Assembly: GCF_000774145.1 (NCBI RefSeq)
Contig: NZ_KN322986.1
Coordinates: forward strand, 310,001-374,000
Direction of reading: 5' to 3'
Source of the DNA: Pseudomonas mediterranea CFBP 5447
GTDB lineage: Bacteria; Pseudomonadota; Gammaproteobacteria; Pseudomonadales; Pseudomonadaceae
DNA: 64,000 nt
Shown: piece by piece, positions 1-7,878 of the stretch
How positions within the stretch are numbered: position 1 is the first letter of the stretch
How the letters are laid out: each line of letters begins with the position of its first letter
Notes under the pieces: model-generated
The model's input: only the letters and a program-made list of their open reading frames with translations
Databases searched by the model: none
What the model was told of the DNA's origin: nothing
Program-made: the position numbers and the translations under genes

Positions 1-261
1 GCCCTTGCCCGACAATCGGCCGGAAAAAAGTTCTAGAGTTGAAGGAGAGCCGCTAAAGGGAAATTCGTCCAGGGCGTCCAGAATATTGGACGATGATGAC
101 GACTGATCCGCCGGGAGCGACATCAGCATGGGCAAGTGCCTGGCGGCCCTCATGGTGGCCGGGGAGCGGGTGTCGCCGCTGATGCTATGAGCATTGCGAC
201 GAGCATGCCAACCGATCTGCTGGGACAGTTGGTGAGGCCGTTGGTACGGCAGGCGAGACAT
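1..261 (-). pseudogene. Decayed gamma-glutamyl-GABA hydrolase (class I glutamine amidotransferase, PuuD/SpuA-like) relic, cut by window edge
   Basis: The minus strand reads from an ATG at 261 to the left edge and keeps pieces of the peptidase C26 family: an opening MSRLP, a QQIGWHA segment where the family has RQIGLHA, an ISGD piece, and NILDALDEFPFSGSPS where the family has DILDALDGLLFTGSPS. Between them conservation collapses. An LTNC piece that resembles the family's VTTC is found in a neighbouring frame around codons 8-12, which suggests a +1 and -1 indel pair. The expected Tyr-Gly-Gly-Pro-Ala segment after the SGSPS motif is gone. Known family role: hydrolysis of gamma-glutamyl-GABA in putrescine breakdown, next to a ligase like the one at 540-1916. 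I read this as a dead paralogue, recalled from family consensus without an alignment. The rest lies outside the window. Confidence 0.5.
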
Positions 262-539
262 GAAGCACCCCGGTATTATTGCTGTTATGGGTTTGAATCG
301 AGCTTAGCCTTGTTCATTTTTTTACACAACACCCCCGTAAAAAATACAACACGGCCCGCTCAAGCTTGCGGGCGGCAAGTCCCTCAAAGGGAAAAAAACG
401 CCCCAAACTGCCTCAAAAAAGCCCCCCAGGTGCTTTTTTAGGGCAAAAAAGGCCCTGCTTGACTTCGGCATGCCGTTCGGGTTGACTGGCTTTCGAAGAG
501 ATCAATGATTGATATTTTTAACAACAAAGGTGTTGCATC
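262..539. other. Intergenic region with presumed promoter of the glutamine-synthetase-like gene
   Basis: There is no convincing gene here. The segment 340-450 is rich in A and C runs (several stretches of 5-7 A). A TTGACT near 481-486 could be a -35 element of the downstream gene, but I see no clean -10 at the right spacing. The sequence AAAGGTG ends 7 bases before the ATG at 540 and probably serves as ribosome binding site. No clear rho-independent terminator was found. Confidence 0.4.
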
Positions 540-1916
540 ATGTCGGTACCCCCGCGTGCCGTTCAGCTTAACGAAGCGAACGCGTTCCTTAAGGAACATC
601 CTGAGGTTCTGTACGTTGACCTTCTGATTGCGGATATGAATGGTGTGGTGCGCGGCAAGCGCATCGAACGCACCAGCCTCCACAAGGTTTACGAGAAAGG
701 CATCAACCTGCCGGCCTCCCTGTTTGCCCTGGATATCAATGGTTCGACGGTGGAAAGCACCGGCCTGGGCCTGGACATCGGCGACGCCGATCGGATCTGC
801 TATCCAATCCCTGGCACCCTTTCCAACGAACCCTGGCAGAAGCGCCCTACCGCGCAACTGCTGATGACCATGCACGAACTGGAAGGCGAGCCTTTCTTCG
901 CCGACCCTCGCGAAGTCCTGCGCCAGGTCGTGACCAAGTTCGACGAACTGGGCCTGACCATCTGCGCGGCATTCGAGCTGGAGTTCTACCTGATCGACCA
1001 GGAGAACGTGAATGGACGTCCACAACCGCCTCGCTCGCCGATCTCCGGTAAACGCCCACACTCGACTCAGGTCTACCTGATCGACGACCTGGACGAATAC
1101 GTCGACTGCCTCCAGGACATCCTCGAAGGTGCCAAAGAGCAAGGCATTCCCGCCGACGCCATCGTCAAGGAAAGTGCCCCGGCGCAGTTCGAAGTGAACC
1201 TGCACCACGTCGCCGACCCGATCAAGGCTTGCGACTATGCGGTACTGCTCAAGCGCCTGATCAAGAACATCGCCTACGACCATGAAATGGACACCACCTT
1301 CATGGCCAAGCCGTATCCGGGCCAGGCAGGCAATGGTCTGCACGTCCACATTTCGATTCTGGACAAGGATGGCAAGAATATCTTTGCCAGCGAGGATCCC
1401 GAGCAGAACGCCGCGCTGCGTCACGCGATCGGCGGTGTGCTCGAGACCCTGCCCGCGCAGATGGCGTTCCTCTGCCCGAACGTGAACTCCTACCGTCGTT
1501 TCGGCGCACAGTTCTATGTGCCGAACTCGCCGACCTGGGGCCTGGACAACCGTACCGTGGCCCTGCGCGTACCCACCGGCTCCGCCGATGCCGTACGCCT
1601 GGAGCACCGCGTGGCCGGCGCCGATGCCAACCCGTACCTGCTGATGGCCGCCGTGCTGGCGGGCGTGCATCATGGCCTGGTCAACAAGATCGAGCCGGGC
1701 GCACCGGTGGAGGGCAACAGCTACGAGCAGAACGAGCAGAGCCTGCCGAACAACCTGCGCGATGCCCTGCGCGAGCTGGACGACAGCGAAGTCATGGCCA
1801 AGTACATCGATCCGAAGTACATCGATATCTTCGTGGCCTGCAAGGAAAGCGAGCTGGAGGAGTTCGAACACTCCATCTCCGACCTTGAGTACAACTGGTA
1901 CCTGCATACCGTTTAA
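540..1916 (+). CDS. Glutamine synthetase family protein, probable gamma-glutamylpolyamine (putrescine) synthetase
   Basis: Protein of 458 residues, the size of PuuA/SpuB-type ligases, which join glutamate to putrescine or other amines using ATP in the cytoplasm. Typical GS motifs are present: the FELEFYL metal-site strand near residue 145, the NGLHVHIS ATP-binding segment at about 265-272, and VRLEHRVAGADANPYL near the C-terminus. It is not the ammonia-assimilating GlnA: it lacks the GlnA adenylylation tyrosine loop and sits beside an amidotransferase relic (1-261), the usual partner in gamma-glutamylated polyamine catabolism. The start has AAAGGTG upstream and a strong terminator follows at 1936. 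Pseudomonas carries several paralogues with different amine preferences, so the exact substrate cannot be read from the sequence. Confidence 0.88.
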   Translation: MSVPPRAVQLNEANAFLKEHPEVLYVDLLIADMNGVVRGKRIERTSLHKVYEKGINLPASLFALDINGSTVESTGLGLDIGDADRICYPIPGTLSNEPWQKRPTAQLLMTMHELEGEPFFADPREVLRQVVTKFDELGLTICAAFELEFYLIDQENVNGRPQPPRSPISGKRPHSTQVYLIDDLDEYVDCLQDILEGAKEQGIPADAIVKESAPAQFEVNLHHVADPIKACDYAVLLKRLIKNIAYDHEMDTTFMAKPYPGQAGNGLHVHISILDKDGKNIFASEDPEQNAALRHAIGGVLETLPAQMAFLCPNVNSYRRFGAQFYVPNSPTWGLDNRTVALRVPTGSADAVRLEHRVAGADANPYLLMAAVLAGVHHGLVNKIEPGAPVEGNSYEQNEQSLPNNLRDALRELDDSEVMAKYIDPKYIDIFVACKESELEEFEHSISDLEYNWYLHTV

Positions 1917-1935
1917 GCGGTTGCAGGAAAGAGAA

Positions 1936-1969
1936 ACGCCGCCGCCCCCAGGGCCGCGGCGTTTTTTTA
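1936..1969 (+). terminator. Rho-independent terminator of the GS-like gene
   Basis: The stem arms ACGCCGC (1936-1942) and GCGGCGT (1956-1962) pair perfectly and are followed by seven T. The hairpin starts 20 bases after the stop codon. Confidence 0.85.
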
Positions 1970-1975
1970 TGGCCG

Positions 1976-2084
1976 TTGTGGCGAGGGGATTTAGCGAAAC
2001 GTCGCACCGCCCCGCTGGGCTGCGCAGCAGCCCCAAAAAGAAGGGCCGCTTCGCGCCCCAGCGGGGATAAATCCCCTCGCCACA
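1976..2084. repeat. REP-type palindrome, family B (GTGGCGAGGG...CCCTCGCCAC)
   Basis: An outer arm GTGGCGAGGGGATTTA and its inverse TAAATCCCCTCGCCAC enclose a second palindrome, with CCCCGCTGGGCTGCGCAGCAG and CCAGCGGGG inside. This is the REPIN architecture of the P. fluorescens group. Four further copies of the family lie at 22219, 34438, 45906 and 56778. Confidence 0.75.
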
Positions 2085-2145
2085 AAAGCATGTGGATCAT
2101 CGGCTTGCTCTGCGTACAATGCGCGCAACCCTGCAGGAGAGCCCT

Positions 2146-2781
2146 ATGACACGCACCGCCACCCCTCGCAAACCCCGCGCACGCAGCCAGGCCCGGATCG
2201 ACTCGATCCTCGATGCCGCCCGCACGCTGCTGGCGGCTGAGGGCGTGGCCAGCCTGTCGATCTACAGCGTGGCCGAGCGCGCCGAGATCCCGCCCTCCTC
2301 CGTGTATCACTTCTTCGCCAGCGTGCCGGCCCTGCTCGAAGCGCTCACCGCCGATGTCCACGCCGCCTTCCGCGCCTGCCTCCAGGCACCGATCGATCAT
2401 GACGCGCTGCACCATTGGCACGACCTGTCACGACTGGTGGAACAACGCATGCTGACGATCTACGACCAGGACGCCGCCGCTCGCCAGTTGATCCTGGCCC
2501 AGCATGGCCTGACCGAAGTCACCCAGGCCGACCGCCAGCACGATCTCGAGCTGAGCGACCTGATGCAAAAAGTCTTCGCCCGGCATTTCGAACTGCCGAC
2601 ACTGCCCAATGACGTCGACGTCTTCGCCCTCGCCATGGAACTGGGCGACCGGGTCTACGCCCGCTCGGTGCAACAACACGGCCAGATCACACCGCGCTTG
2701 GCTGAAGAAGGCATGCGGGTGTTCGATGCGTACCTGGGGTTGTACCTGCCGCCGTATCTGCCCAAGCGCGACGTGGTCTGA
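2146..2781 (+). CDS. TetR/AcrR family transcriptional regulator
   Basis: A 211-residue protein with a basic N-terminus and a TetR-type helix-turn-helix in about residues 20-65 (the IYSVAERAEIPPSSVYHFF stretch is the recognition region). The C-terminal ligand domain is not diagnostic. I chose the ATG at 2146 because AGGAGA ends 5 bases before it; the in-frame ATG at 2092 lies next to REP sequence and lacks a ribosome site. The target is unknown. The neighbours are the polyamine ligase upstream, separated by a terminator and a REP element, and the convergent ssu operon downstream, so neither is an obvious partner. Confidence 0.85.
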   Translation: MTRTATPRKPRARSQARIDSILDAARTLLAAEGVASLSIYSVAERAEIPPSSVYHFFASVPALLEALTADVHAAFRACLQAPIDHDALHHWHDLSRLVEQRMLTIYDQDAAARQLILAQHGLTEVTQADRQHDLELSDLMQKVFARHFELPTLPNDVDVFALAMELGDRVYARSVQQHGQITPRLAEEGMRVFDAYLGLYLPPYLPKRDVV

Positions 2782-2844
2782 TCTTCACTCTTTAAGGTGA
2801 GCCCCAAAAGGCCAGCGCCATTCGGGGCATCGGGTGCACACCGT

Positions 2845-3060
2845 TCACAATTTGGCGATAGACACCTCCGTGGATTTGACGAAAGCGATCACTTCGCTGC
2901 CGATCGCCAGCTCGAGCTCCTTGACCGAACGGGTGGTGATGACCGAGGTGACGATGCCGGAGGCGGTCTGGACGTCGATTTCCGAGAGTACGTCGCCTTC
3001 GACGATTTCCTTGATGATGCCTTTGAACTGGTTACGCACGTTGATGGCTTTGATGGTCAT
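2845..3060 (-). CDS. ssuF: SsuF, TOBE-domain (molbindin-like) protein
   Basis: A 71-residue single TOBE domain of the small molybdopterin/oxyanion-binding family (opening MTIKAINVRNQFKG). It is the last gene of the minus-strand ssu operon. An ssuF of this type is known at the end of the P. putida ssuEADCBF cluster, where it is needed for use of some sulfonates; its exact role (oxyanion binding or sensing) is not established. The start at 3060 is backed by AGGAGA 6-7 bases upstream. An upstream extension would run into the palindromic repeat at 3085-3162 and is unlikely. That repeat separates it from ssuB. Confidence 0.85.
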   Translation of the reverse strand: MTIKAINVRNQFKGIIKEIVEGDVLSEIDVQTASGIVTSVITTRSVKELELAIGSEVIAFVKSTEVSIAKL

Positions 3061-3084
3061 GCTATTTCTCCTGAGGTCGAAATG

Positions 3085-3162
3085 AGCTGCAAGTAGCGAG
3101 CTACAAGCTGCAAGTAAAAGCACGCGCCTCTTCTTGCAGCTTGTAGCTTGCCGCTTGAAGCT
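3085..3162. repeat. Imperfect inverted repeat of AGCTGCAAG/CTTGCAGCT units
   Basis: Left arm 3085-3114 (AGCTGCAAG, AGCTACAAGCTGCAAG) and right arm 3133-3162 (CTTGCAGCTTGTAGCTTG) are inverted copies around a short spacer. Units of this AAGCTGCAAGCTACAAG type recur between genes in many pseudomonads. Here it fills the ssuB-ssuF gap and could form a hairpin in the operon mRNA. Confidence 0.65.
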
Positions 3163-3165
3163 GCT

Positions 3166-3972
3166 TCATTGCGCCCAGCGCAACTGCGTGGGCAAGGGTG
3201 AAACGGGTTCGGGTTCCGGCGGTTGGCCGGGCAGGGACAGCACGCGGTTGAGGACTTCGGTCTCCAGGGTCGCCAGGCGATGGGAGCCGCGAATCCGCGG
3301 GCGTGGCAGATCGATGGGCAGGTCGAGGCCAATCCGGCCGTCTTCGATCAGGATCACCCGGTCGGCGATGGCTACCGCTTCGCTGACGTCGTGGGTTACC
3401 AACAGCACCGTAAAGCCGCGTTGCTGCCACAGGCGTTCGATCAGTTGCTGCATTTCGATGCGGGTCAGGGCGTCGAGCGCTCCCAGGGGTTCGTCGAGCA
3501 ACAACAGGCGCGGTTGATGAATCAACGCGCGAGCCAGGGCCACCCGTTGTTTCTGCCCCCCGGACAACGCCGCCGGCCACTCATCGGCACGGTCGGCCAG
3601 GCCTACCGCATCCAGCGCCTGCACTGCCAGGGCTCGCCAGTTGCCTTTGAGCCCCAGGCCGACGTTGTCGATGATTCTCTTCCAGGGCAACAGACGCGCC
3701 TCCTGGAACATCAAGCGGGTGTCCTGTTGCACGGCGCTCAGCGGCGCCGAGCCTGCCAGCAGTTGACCATCCGAAGGTTGATCGAGGCCGGCCAACAAGC
3801 GCAGCAGGGTGCTTTTGCCGCAGCCGCTGCGACCGACCACCGCCACGAATTGTCCGGCCGGGATGTGCAGGTCGATGTCGCGCAGCACCTGGCGCGAACC
3901 GAAGGTTTTCTGCAGTTGGCGCACCGCCAGGGGAATGCCTCGCAACAGGCGCGGGGGGTGTTGGGCGGTCAT
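3166..3972 (-). CDS. ssuB: Aliphatic sulfonate ABC transporter ATP-binding protein SsuB
   Basis: A 268-residue ABC ATPase of the nitrate/sulfonate/taurine group. Walker A GRSGCGKST lies at 47-55, the LSGGQ signature at 136-140, Walker B LLLLDEP at 156-162, and the H-loop in LLVTHDVSEAVA shortly after. It powers sulfonate uptake together with SsuC and SsuA. Its ATG overlaps the ssuC stop by 4 bases (ATGA), so the two are translationally coupled. The C-terminus is Pro/Glu-rich and variable. Confidence 0.95.
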   Translation of the reverse strand: MTAQHPPRLLRGIPLAVRQLQKTFGSRQVLRDIDLHIPAGQFVAVVGRSGCGKSTLLRLLAGLDQPSDGQLLAGSAPLSAVQQDTRLMFQEARLLPWKRIIDNVGLGLKGNWRALAVQALDAVGLADRADEWPAALSGGQKQRVALARALIHQPRLLLLDEPLGALDALTRIEMQQLIERLWQQRGFTVLLVTHDVSEAVAIADRVILIEDGRIGLDLPIDLPRPRIRGSHRLATLETEVLNRVLSLPGQPPEPEPVSPLPTQLRWAQ

Positions 3973-4751
3973 GGGGCGTTCCCCTTGTTCACCTGATACG
4001 CCGGATGCCAGCGCAGCCAGACCCGCTCAAGTCCACGAGCCGCCAGGTCGGCCAGCTTGCCGAGCACGGCGTACAGCAGAATCGCCAGCACCACCACGTC
4101 GGTCTGCAGGAATTCCCGGGCATTCATCGCCAGGTAGCCGATGCCGGAGTTGGCGGAGATGGTTTCCGCAACGATGAGCGTCAGCCACATGAAACCCAGC
4201 GCAAACCGCACCCCCACCAGGATCGAAGGCAACGCGCCCGGCAGGATCACCTGGCGAAACAGGCTGAAGCCGGACAAACCGTAGCTGCGGGACATTTCCA
4301 CCAGCGCCGGATCGACATTGCGGATGCCGTGGTAAGTGTTGAGGTAGATCGGAAACAGCGTGCCAAGCGCCACCAGGAAAATCTTCGCCGACTCGTCGAT
4401 GCCGAACCACAGGATCACCAGCGGAATCAACGCCAGGTGCGGCACGTTTCGCACCATCTGCACCGAACTGTCCAGCAGGCGCTCGCCCCATTTCGACAGA
4501 CCGGTGATGAAGCCCAGCAGTAGCCCGATACTCCCACCAAGCAGAAAACCGACCGTTGCCCGCCACCCGCTGATCGCCAGGTGGGTCCAGATTTCACCGC
4601 TGCGTACCAGGTTGAATCCGGCCTCGACTACTGCCACCGGGGCAGGCAGGATCCGCGTGGACAACCAGCCCGCCGAAACCGCCAGTTGCCATACCGCCAG
4701 CAACAGCAGCGGCAGAGCCCAGGGCGTCAGGTTGTGGATAAGTTTCTTCAT
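3969..4751 (-). CDS. ssuC: Aliphatic sulfonate ABC transporter permease SsuC
   Basis: A 260-residue BPD_transp_1 permease with about six membrane helices, starting with a hydrophobic helix (PWALPLLLLAVWQ). The cytoplasmic EAA loop is seen as VEMSRSYGLSGFSLFRQVILPGALPSILVG. It forms the membrane channel of the sulfonate importer. The start at 4751 has GAGG upstream; longer in-frame extensions run back into the 3' end of ssuD and have no ribosome site. It lies 7 bases after the ssuD stop and overlaps ssuB by 4. Confidence 0.95.
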   Translation of the reverse strand: MKKLIHNLTPWALPLLLLAVWQLAVSAGWLSTRILPAPVAVVEAGFNLVRSGEIWTHLAISGWRATVGFLLGGSIGLLLGFITGLSKWGERLLDSSVQMVRNVPHLALIPLVILWFGIDESAKIFLVALGTLFPIYLNTYHGIRNVDPALVEMSRSYGLSGFSLFRQVILPGALPSILVGVRFALGFMWLTLIVAETISANSGIGYLAMNAREFLQTDVVVLAILLYAVLGKLADLAARGLERVWLRWHPAYQVNKGNAP

Positions 4752-4758
4752 GGCCGCC

Positions 4759-5907
4759 TCAGCTCTGGGATGCGGCTTTGGGGAGAATGTCATTGGCGAC
4801 CATTTCCCCGAACGGACTGACATAGCCCTGGCCTTTCGGCAGCTCCGGACGCTCAATGTCCAAATGCGGGAACAGCAGCTCCGCCACGCGATACGACTCT
4901 TCGAGGTGTGGATAACCGGAGAAAATAAAGGTGTCGATCCCCAGGTCGGCGTATTCCTTGACCCGCGCTGCCACCGTCGGCCCATCGCCCACCAGCGCCG
5001 TGCCGGCACCGCCACGCACCAGTCCGACACCCGCCCAGAGGTTGGGGCTGACTTCCAGCTTGTCACGCCGCCCCCCATGCAGCGCAGCCATGCGTTGCTG
5101 GCCCACGGAGTCGAAACGCGCCAGGGAAGCCTGGGCGCGGGCGATGGTGTCGTCGTCCAGATGGGAGATCAGCCGGTTGGCGGCTTGCCAGGCTTCGGCA
5201 TTGGTTTCACGCACAATCACATGCAAACGTATGCCGAAACGCACGGTACGCCCGAGCTTCGCGGCTTTGGCACGCACCTGTTGGATTTTTTCCGCCACGG
5301 CGGCGGGCGGCTCACCCCAAGTCAGCACCATTTCCACCTGCTCGGCGGCGAGGTCCTGGGCCGCCTCCGACGAACCGCCGAAATACAGCGGCGGACGCGG
5401 TTGCTGGATGGGCGGAAAGAGCAGCTTGGCCCCCTTCACACTGATGTGTTCGCCGTCGTAGTCCACGGTCTCGCCTTCCAGCACACGACGCCAGATGCGG
5501 GTGAATTCCACCGAGGCCTGATAACGTGCCTCGTGATCCAGGAACAGGCCATCACCGGCCAGCTCTTCCGGATCACCGCCGGTCACCAGGTTGAACAGCG
5601 CCCGGCCGCCGGACAGCCGGTCCAGGGTCGCCGCCTGACGCGCCGCCACCGTCGGGGAAATGATCCCGGGGCGCAGGGCAACGAGGAATTTCAGGCGTTG
5701 AGTCACTGGAATCAACGACGCGGCCACCAGCCAGGAGTCCTCGCAGGAACGTCCGGTGGGAATCAACACGCCGCCGAAACCCAGCCGATCCGCCGCCTGG
5801 GCAATCTGTTGCAGGTAACCGTGATCAACGGCACGGGCGCCTTCGACGGTGCCCAGGTAATGGCCGTCGCCGTGAGTAGGCAGGAACCAGAAAATATTGA
5901 GGCTCAT
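4759..5907 (-). CDS. ssuD: FMNH2-dependent alkanesulfonate monooxygenase SsuD
   Basis: A 382-residue luciferase-fold monooxygenase, the usual SsuD length (E. coli 381). It uses FMNH2 from SsuE and O2 to cleave alkanesulfonates to aldehyde and sulfite. The family opening MSLNIFWFLPTHGDGHYLGT, the catalytic-region GRSCEDSW and the NLVTGGDP segment are present. TAGGAGA ends 7 bases before the ATG at 5907, deciding the start. It is the third gene of the operon, 25 bases after ssuA. Confidence 0.96.
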   Translation of the reverse strand: MSLNIFWFLPTHGDGHYLGTVEGARAVDHGYLQQIAQAADRLGFGGVLIPTGRSCEDSWLVAASLIPVTQRLKFLVALRPGIISPTVAARQAATLDRLSGGRALFNLVTGGDPEELAGDGLFLDHEARYQASVEFTRIWRRVLEGETVDYDGEHISVKGAKLLFPPIQQPRPPLYFGGSSEAAQDLAAEQVEMVLTWGEPPAAVAEKIQQVRAKAAKLGRTVRFGIRLHVIVRETNAEAWQAANRLISHLDDDTIARAQASLARFDSVGQQRMAALHGGRRDKLEVSPNLWAGVGLVRGGAGTALVGDGPTVAARVKEYADLGIDTFIFSGYPHLEESYRVAELLFPHLDIERPELPKGQGYVSPFGEMVANDILPKAASQS

Positions 5908-5932
5908 GGAGTGGTCTCCTAAGGAAATCGGA

Positions 5933-6898
5933 TTACTGCGCGTTCGCAACGGCCGCCGGTGGCGTCCAGATCACGTCCCGGATGCTCAGGGGCTTGGGAA
6001 TCAGCTTGAGTTGGTAGAAGGTGTCGGCAATCTTCTGCTGCGCCGCGACCACTTCCGGCGTGAGGAACAGGGCCCCGAACCCCTGGCGCTTCATCGACGT
6101 CAGGGTGATCGGCTCAGGCAGGCCGAGCAGTGGCGACACCTGTCGGGTCACGTCTTCGGGATTGGCCTTGGACCATTCCCCCACCGCGCGAACTTCCTCC
6201 ACCAGGGCGCTGATGACCTGGGGATTTTTCTGTGCATAGGTTCGGGTAGCGAGGTAGAACTGGTGGTTGTCGACGATACCTTTGCCATCGCGCAGAGTGC
6301 GTGCCTGCAATTGTTGTTCGGCGGCAGCCTGGTACGGATCCCAGATCACCCAGGCGTCGACACTGCCCCGCTCGAAGGCAGCACGGGCGTCGGCCTGTGG
6401 CAGGAGCACGGTCTGGATATCGGTATATGCGAGGCCGGCATCCTCCAGCGCCCGCACCAGCAGGTAATGGACATTGGAGCCTTTGTTCAACGCGACTTTC
6501 TTGCCCTTGAGATCCTGCACCGAATGGATCGGCGAGTCCTTGGGCACCAGGATGGCCTCACTGTCGGGGGCCGGCGGTTCATAAGCGACATAGAGCAGAT
6601 CGGCCCCGGCCGCCTGGGCGAACACCGGTGGGGTTTCTCCCGTGACACCAAAATCGATGGAGCCGACGTTCAGGCCCTCAAGCAATTGCGGGCCGCCCGG
6701 GAACTCGGTCCATTGCACGTCCACGCCTTGGGCGGCGAGGCGTTTTTCCAGCGTGCCCTTGGCCTTGAGCAGGACCAGGGTGCCGTATTTCTGATAACCG
6801 ATCCGCAAGGTCTCGGCTTGAGCCTGGGTAATGACGCCGAAGGACACAGCCGCAGCAAACAGAGCGACCAGCCCGCGACGCAAAATGACAGAGCGCAT
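5933..6898 (-). CDS. ssuA: Sulfonate ABC transporter substrate-binding protein SsuA
   Basis: A 321-residue periplasmic binding protein. A signal peptide covers about residues 1-28 (LVALFAAAVSFGVITQAQA, cleaved before ETLRIGYQK). The SsuA/THI5-like domain follows, with GVTGETPPVFAQAAGADLLYVA and WVIWDPYQAAAE typical of the family. It captures sulfonates for SsuBC. The ATG at 6898 follows AAGGAGA by 6 bases; an upstream in-frame ATG at 6934 would spoil the signal peptide. Confidence 0.95.
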   Translation of the reverse strand: MRSVILRRGLVALFAAAVSFGVITQAQAETLRIGYQKYGTLVLLKAKGTLEKRLAAQGVDVQWTEFPGGPQLLEGLNVGSIDFGVTGETPPVFAQAAGADLLYVAYEPPAPDSEAILVPKDSPIHSVQDLKGKKVALNKGSNVHYLLVRALEDAGLAYTDIQTVLLPQADARAAFERGSVDAWVIWDPYQAAAEQQLQARTLRDGKGIVDNHQFYLATRTYAQKNPQVISALVEEVRAVGEWSKANPEDVTRQVSPLLGLPEPITLTSMKRQGFGALFLTPEVVAAQQKIADTFYQLKLIPKPLSIRDVIWTPPAAVANAQ

Positions 6899-6988
6899 GG
6901 CGCTTCTCCTTTTTGCTGTGGGGTTTGGCTGCACCTGCTGGGCCGTTGGCGGCTGAGTAAGGTGAGTTGAATCAGGGTGTATCGGGGG

Positions 6989-7582
6989 TTAAATGCTCCA
7001 GCGAGCACTCAACAGGCGTTCGTTCAATAGGCTTGGCTCCAACGGCTTGGGGCGACGGGCCATGGCGCTGTAAAACTGCTCCAGCGCCTCATCCAGCCGT
7101 TGCTGCAGTGCCGGCACCAACTGTGCCTGGGCGCTGCCTTCGCCATAGGCGATCTGACTGTCTTCGGCAAAGATTCCCTGGAGCAATTCCTGGGCCTTGA
7201 GCGCCGACAGCACCGGCTTGAGGGCGTAATCCACCGCCAGCATATGAGCGATACTGCCGCCAGTCGCCATGGGCAACACCACCTTATGGCTCAAGGCACG
7301 CTCGGGCAGCAGATCCAGCACCGTTTTCAGCGCGCCGGAAAAAGATGCCTTGTAGACAGGCGTGGCGATCAGCAGCCCGTCGGCATTCTCGATCTGTTGG
7401 AGCAGGTCGATGATCTTCGGGCTGTCGAAGCGGGCATGGAGCAGATCTTCGGCCGGAAAATCGCGCACCCGATAGCTCACCACTTCCACACCGTGCTGTT
7501 GCAACCAGCGCTGCGAGCGTTCCAGCAGTACCTTGGAGCGGGAGCGCTGGCTGGGACTGCCACCGAGTGAGACGACCAACAT
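6989..7582 (-). CDS. ssuE: NADPH-dependent FMN reductase SsuE
   Basis: A flavodoxin-fold FMN reductase (197 residues from this start; E. coli SsuE is 191). It opens with MLVVSLGGSPSQRSRS, the phosphate-binding loop of the family, and supplies FMNH2 to SsuD. It is the first gene of the ssu operon; 90 bases separate it from ssuA. An ATG at 7591 is also in frame, but AAAGGA abuts it directly, while the spacing to the ATG at 7582 (9 bases) is normal. Confidence 0.92.
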   Translation of the reverse strand: MLVVSLGGSPSQRSRSKVLLERSQRWLQQHGVEVVSYRVRDFPAEDLLHARFDSPKIIDLLQQIENADGLLIATPVYKASFSGALKTVLDLLPERALSHKVVLPMATGGSIAHMLAVDYALKPVLSALKAQELLQGIFAEDSQIAYGEGSAQAQLVPALQQRLDEALEQFYSAMARRPKPLEPSLLNERLLSARWSI

Positions 7583-7599
7583 GCCTGCCATTCCTTTAA

Positions 7600-7735
7600 C
7601 GTTCTGTGCGATTCGCAGTGGGCGATTTCGCTGGATGGGTCAAACCATAGCAGGGCCTTTATATATCCATAAATCATATTTATTCATTTAGTTATTCAAT
7701 ATAGAAATATGCGTCCAGCTTTCTTCAAGGCATGA
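7600..7735 (-). promoter_or_regulatory. Presumed promoter/regulatory region of the ssu operon
   Basis: The stretch at about 7650-7712 is strikingly AT-rich in this GC-rich genome. On the minus strand it holds repeated GAATAA units (TTGAATAACTAAATGAATAAA). CysB-type LysR regulators that control sulfonate genes bind AT-rich sites of this kind, so this is the likely sulfur-control region. No precise CysB or -10/-35 match is claimed. Confidence 0.45.
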
Positions 7736-7779
7736 AAAAGGCCGTCGAAACGGCCGGAACCTTTGGTGCATGCAGAATC

Positions 7780-7868
7780 TGTGGGAGCGAGCCTGCTCGC
7801 GATAGCGGCGTGTCAGTCAACATGAATATTGCTGATCTACTGCCATCGCGAGCAGGCTCGCTCCCACA
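7780..7868. repeat. REPIN, family A (GAGCGAGCCTGCTCGC core), locus 1
   Basis: A forward copy GTGGGAGCGAGCCTGCTCGC at 7781-7800 and an inverted copy ending in GCTCCCAC at 7844-7867 flank a ~38-base spacer containing GTGTCAGTCAACATGAATATT. It lies between the divergent ssu promoter and the lsfA 3' end. Six more family A loci occur in the window. Confidence 0.85.
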
Positions 7869-7878
7869 AGGTCTTGAA

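Noticed and set aside
438..2036. Long minus-strand open frame across the glutamine-synthetase-like gene
   Set aside because: It is antisense to a clear GS family gene, has no known domain and arises from high GC in the third codon position.
1976..2084. TetR operator between the GS-like gene and the TetR gene
   Set aside because: The palindrome there belongs to the family B REP repeat found at five places, so it is not a specific operator.
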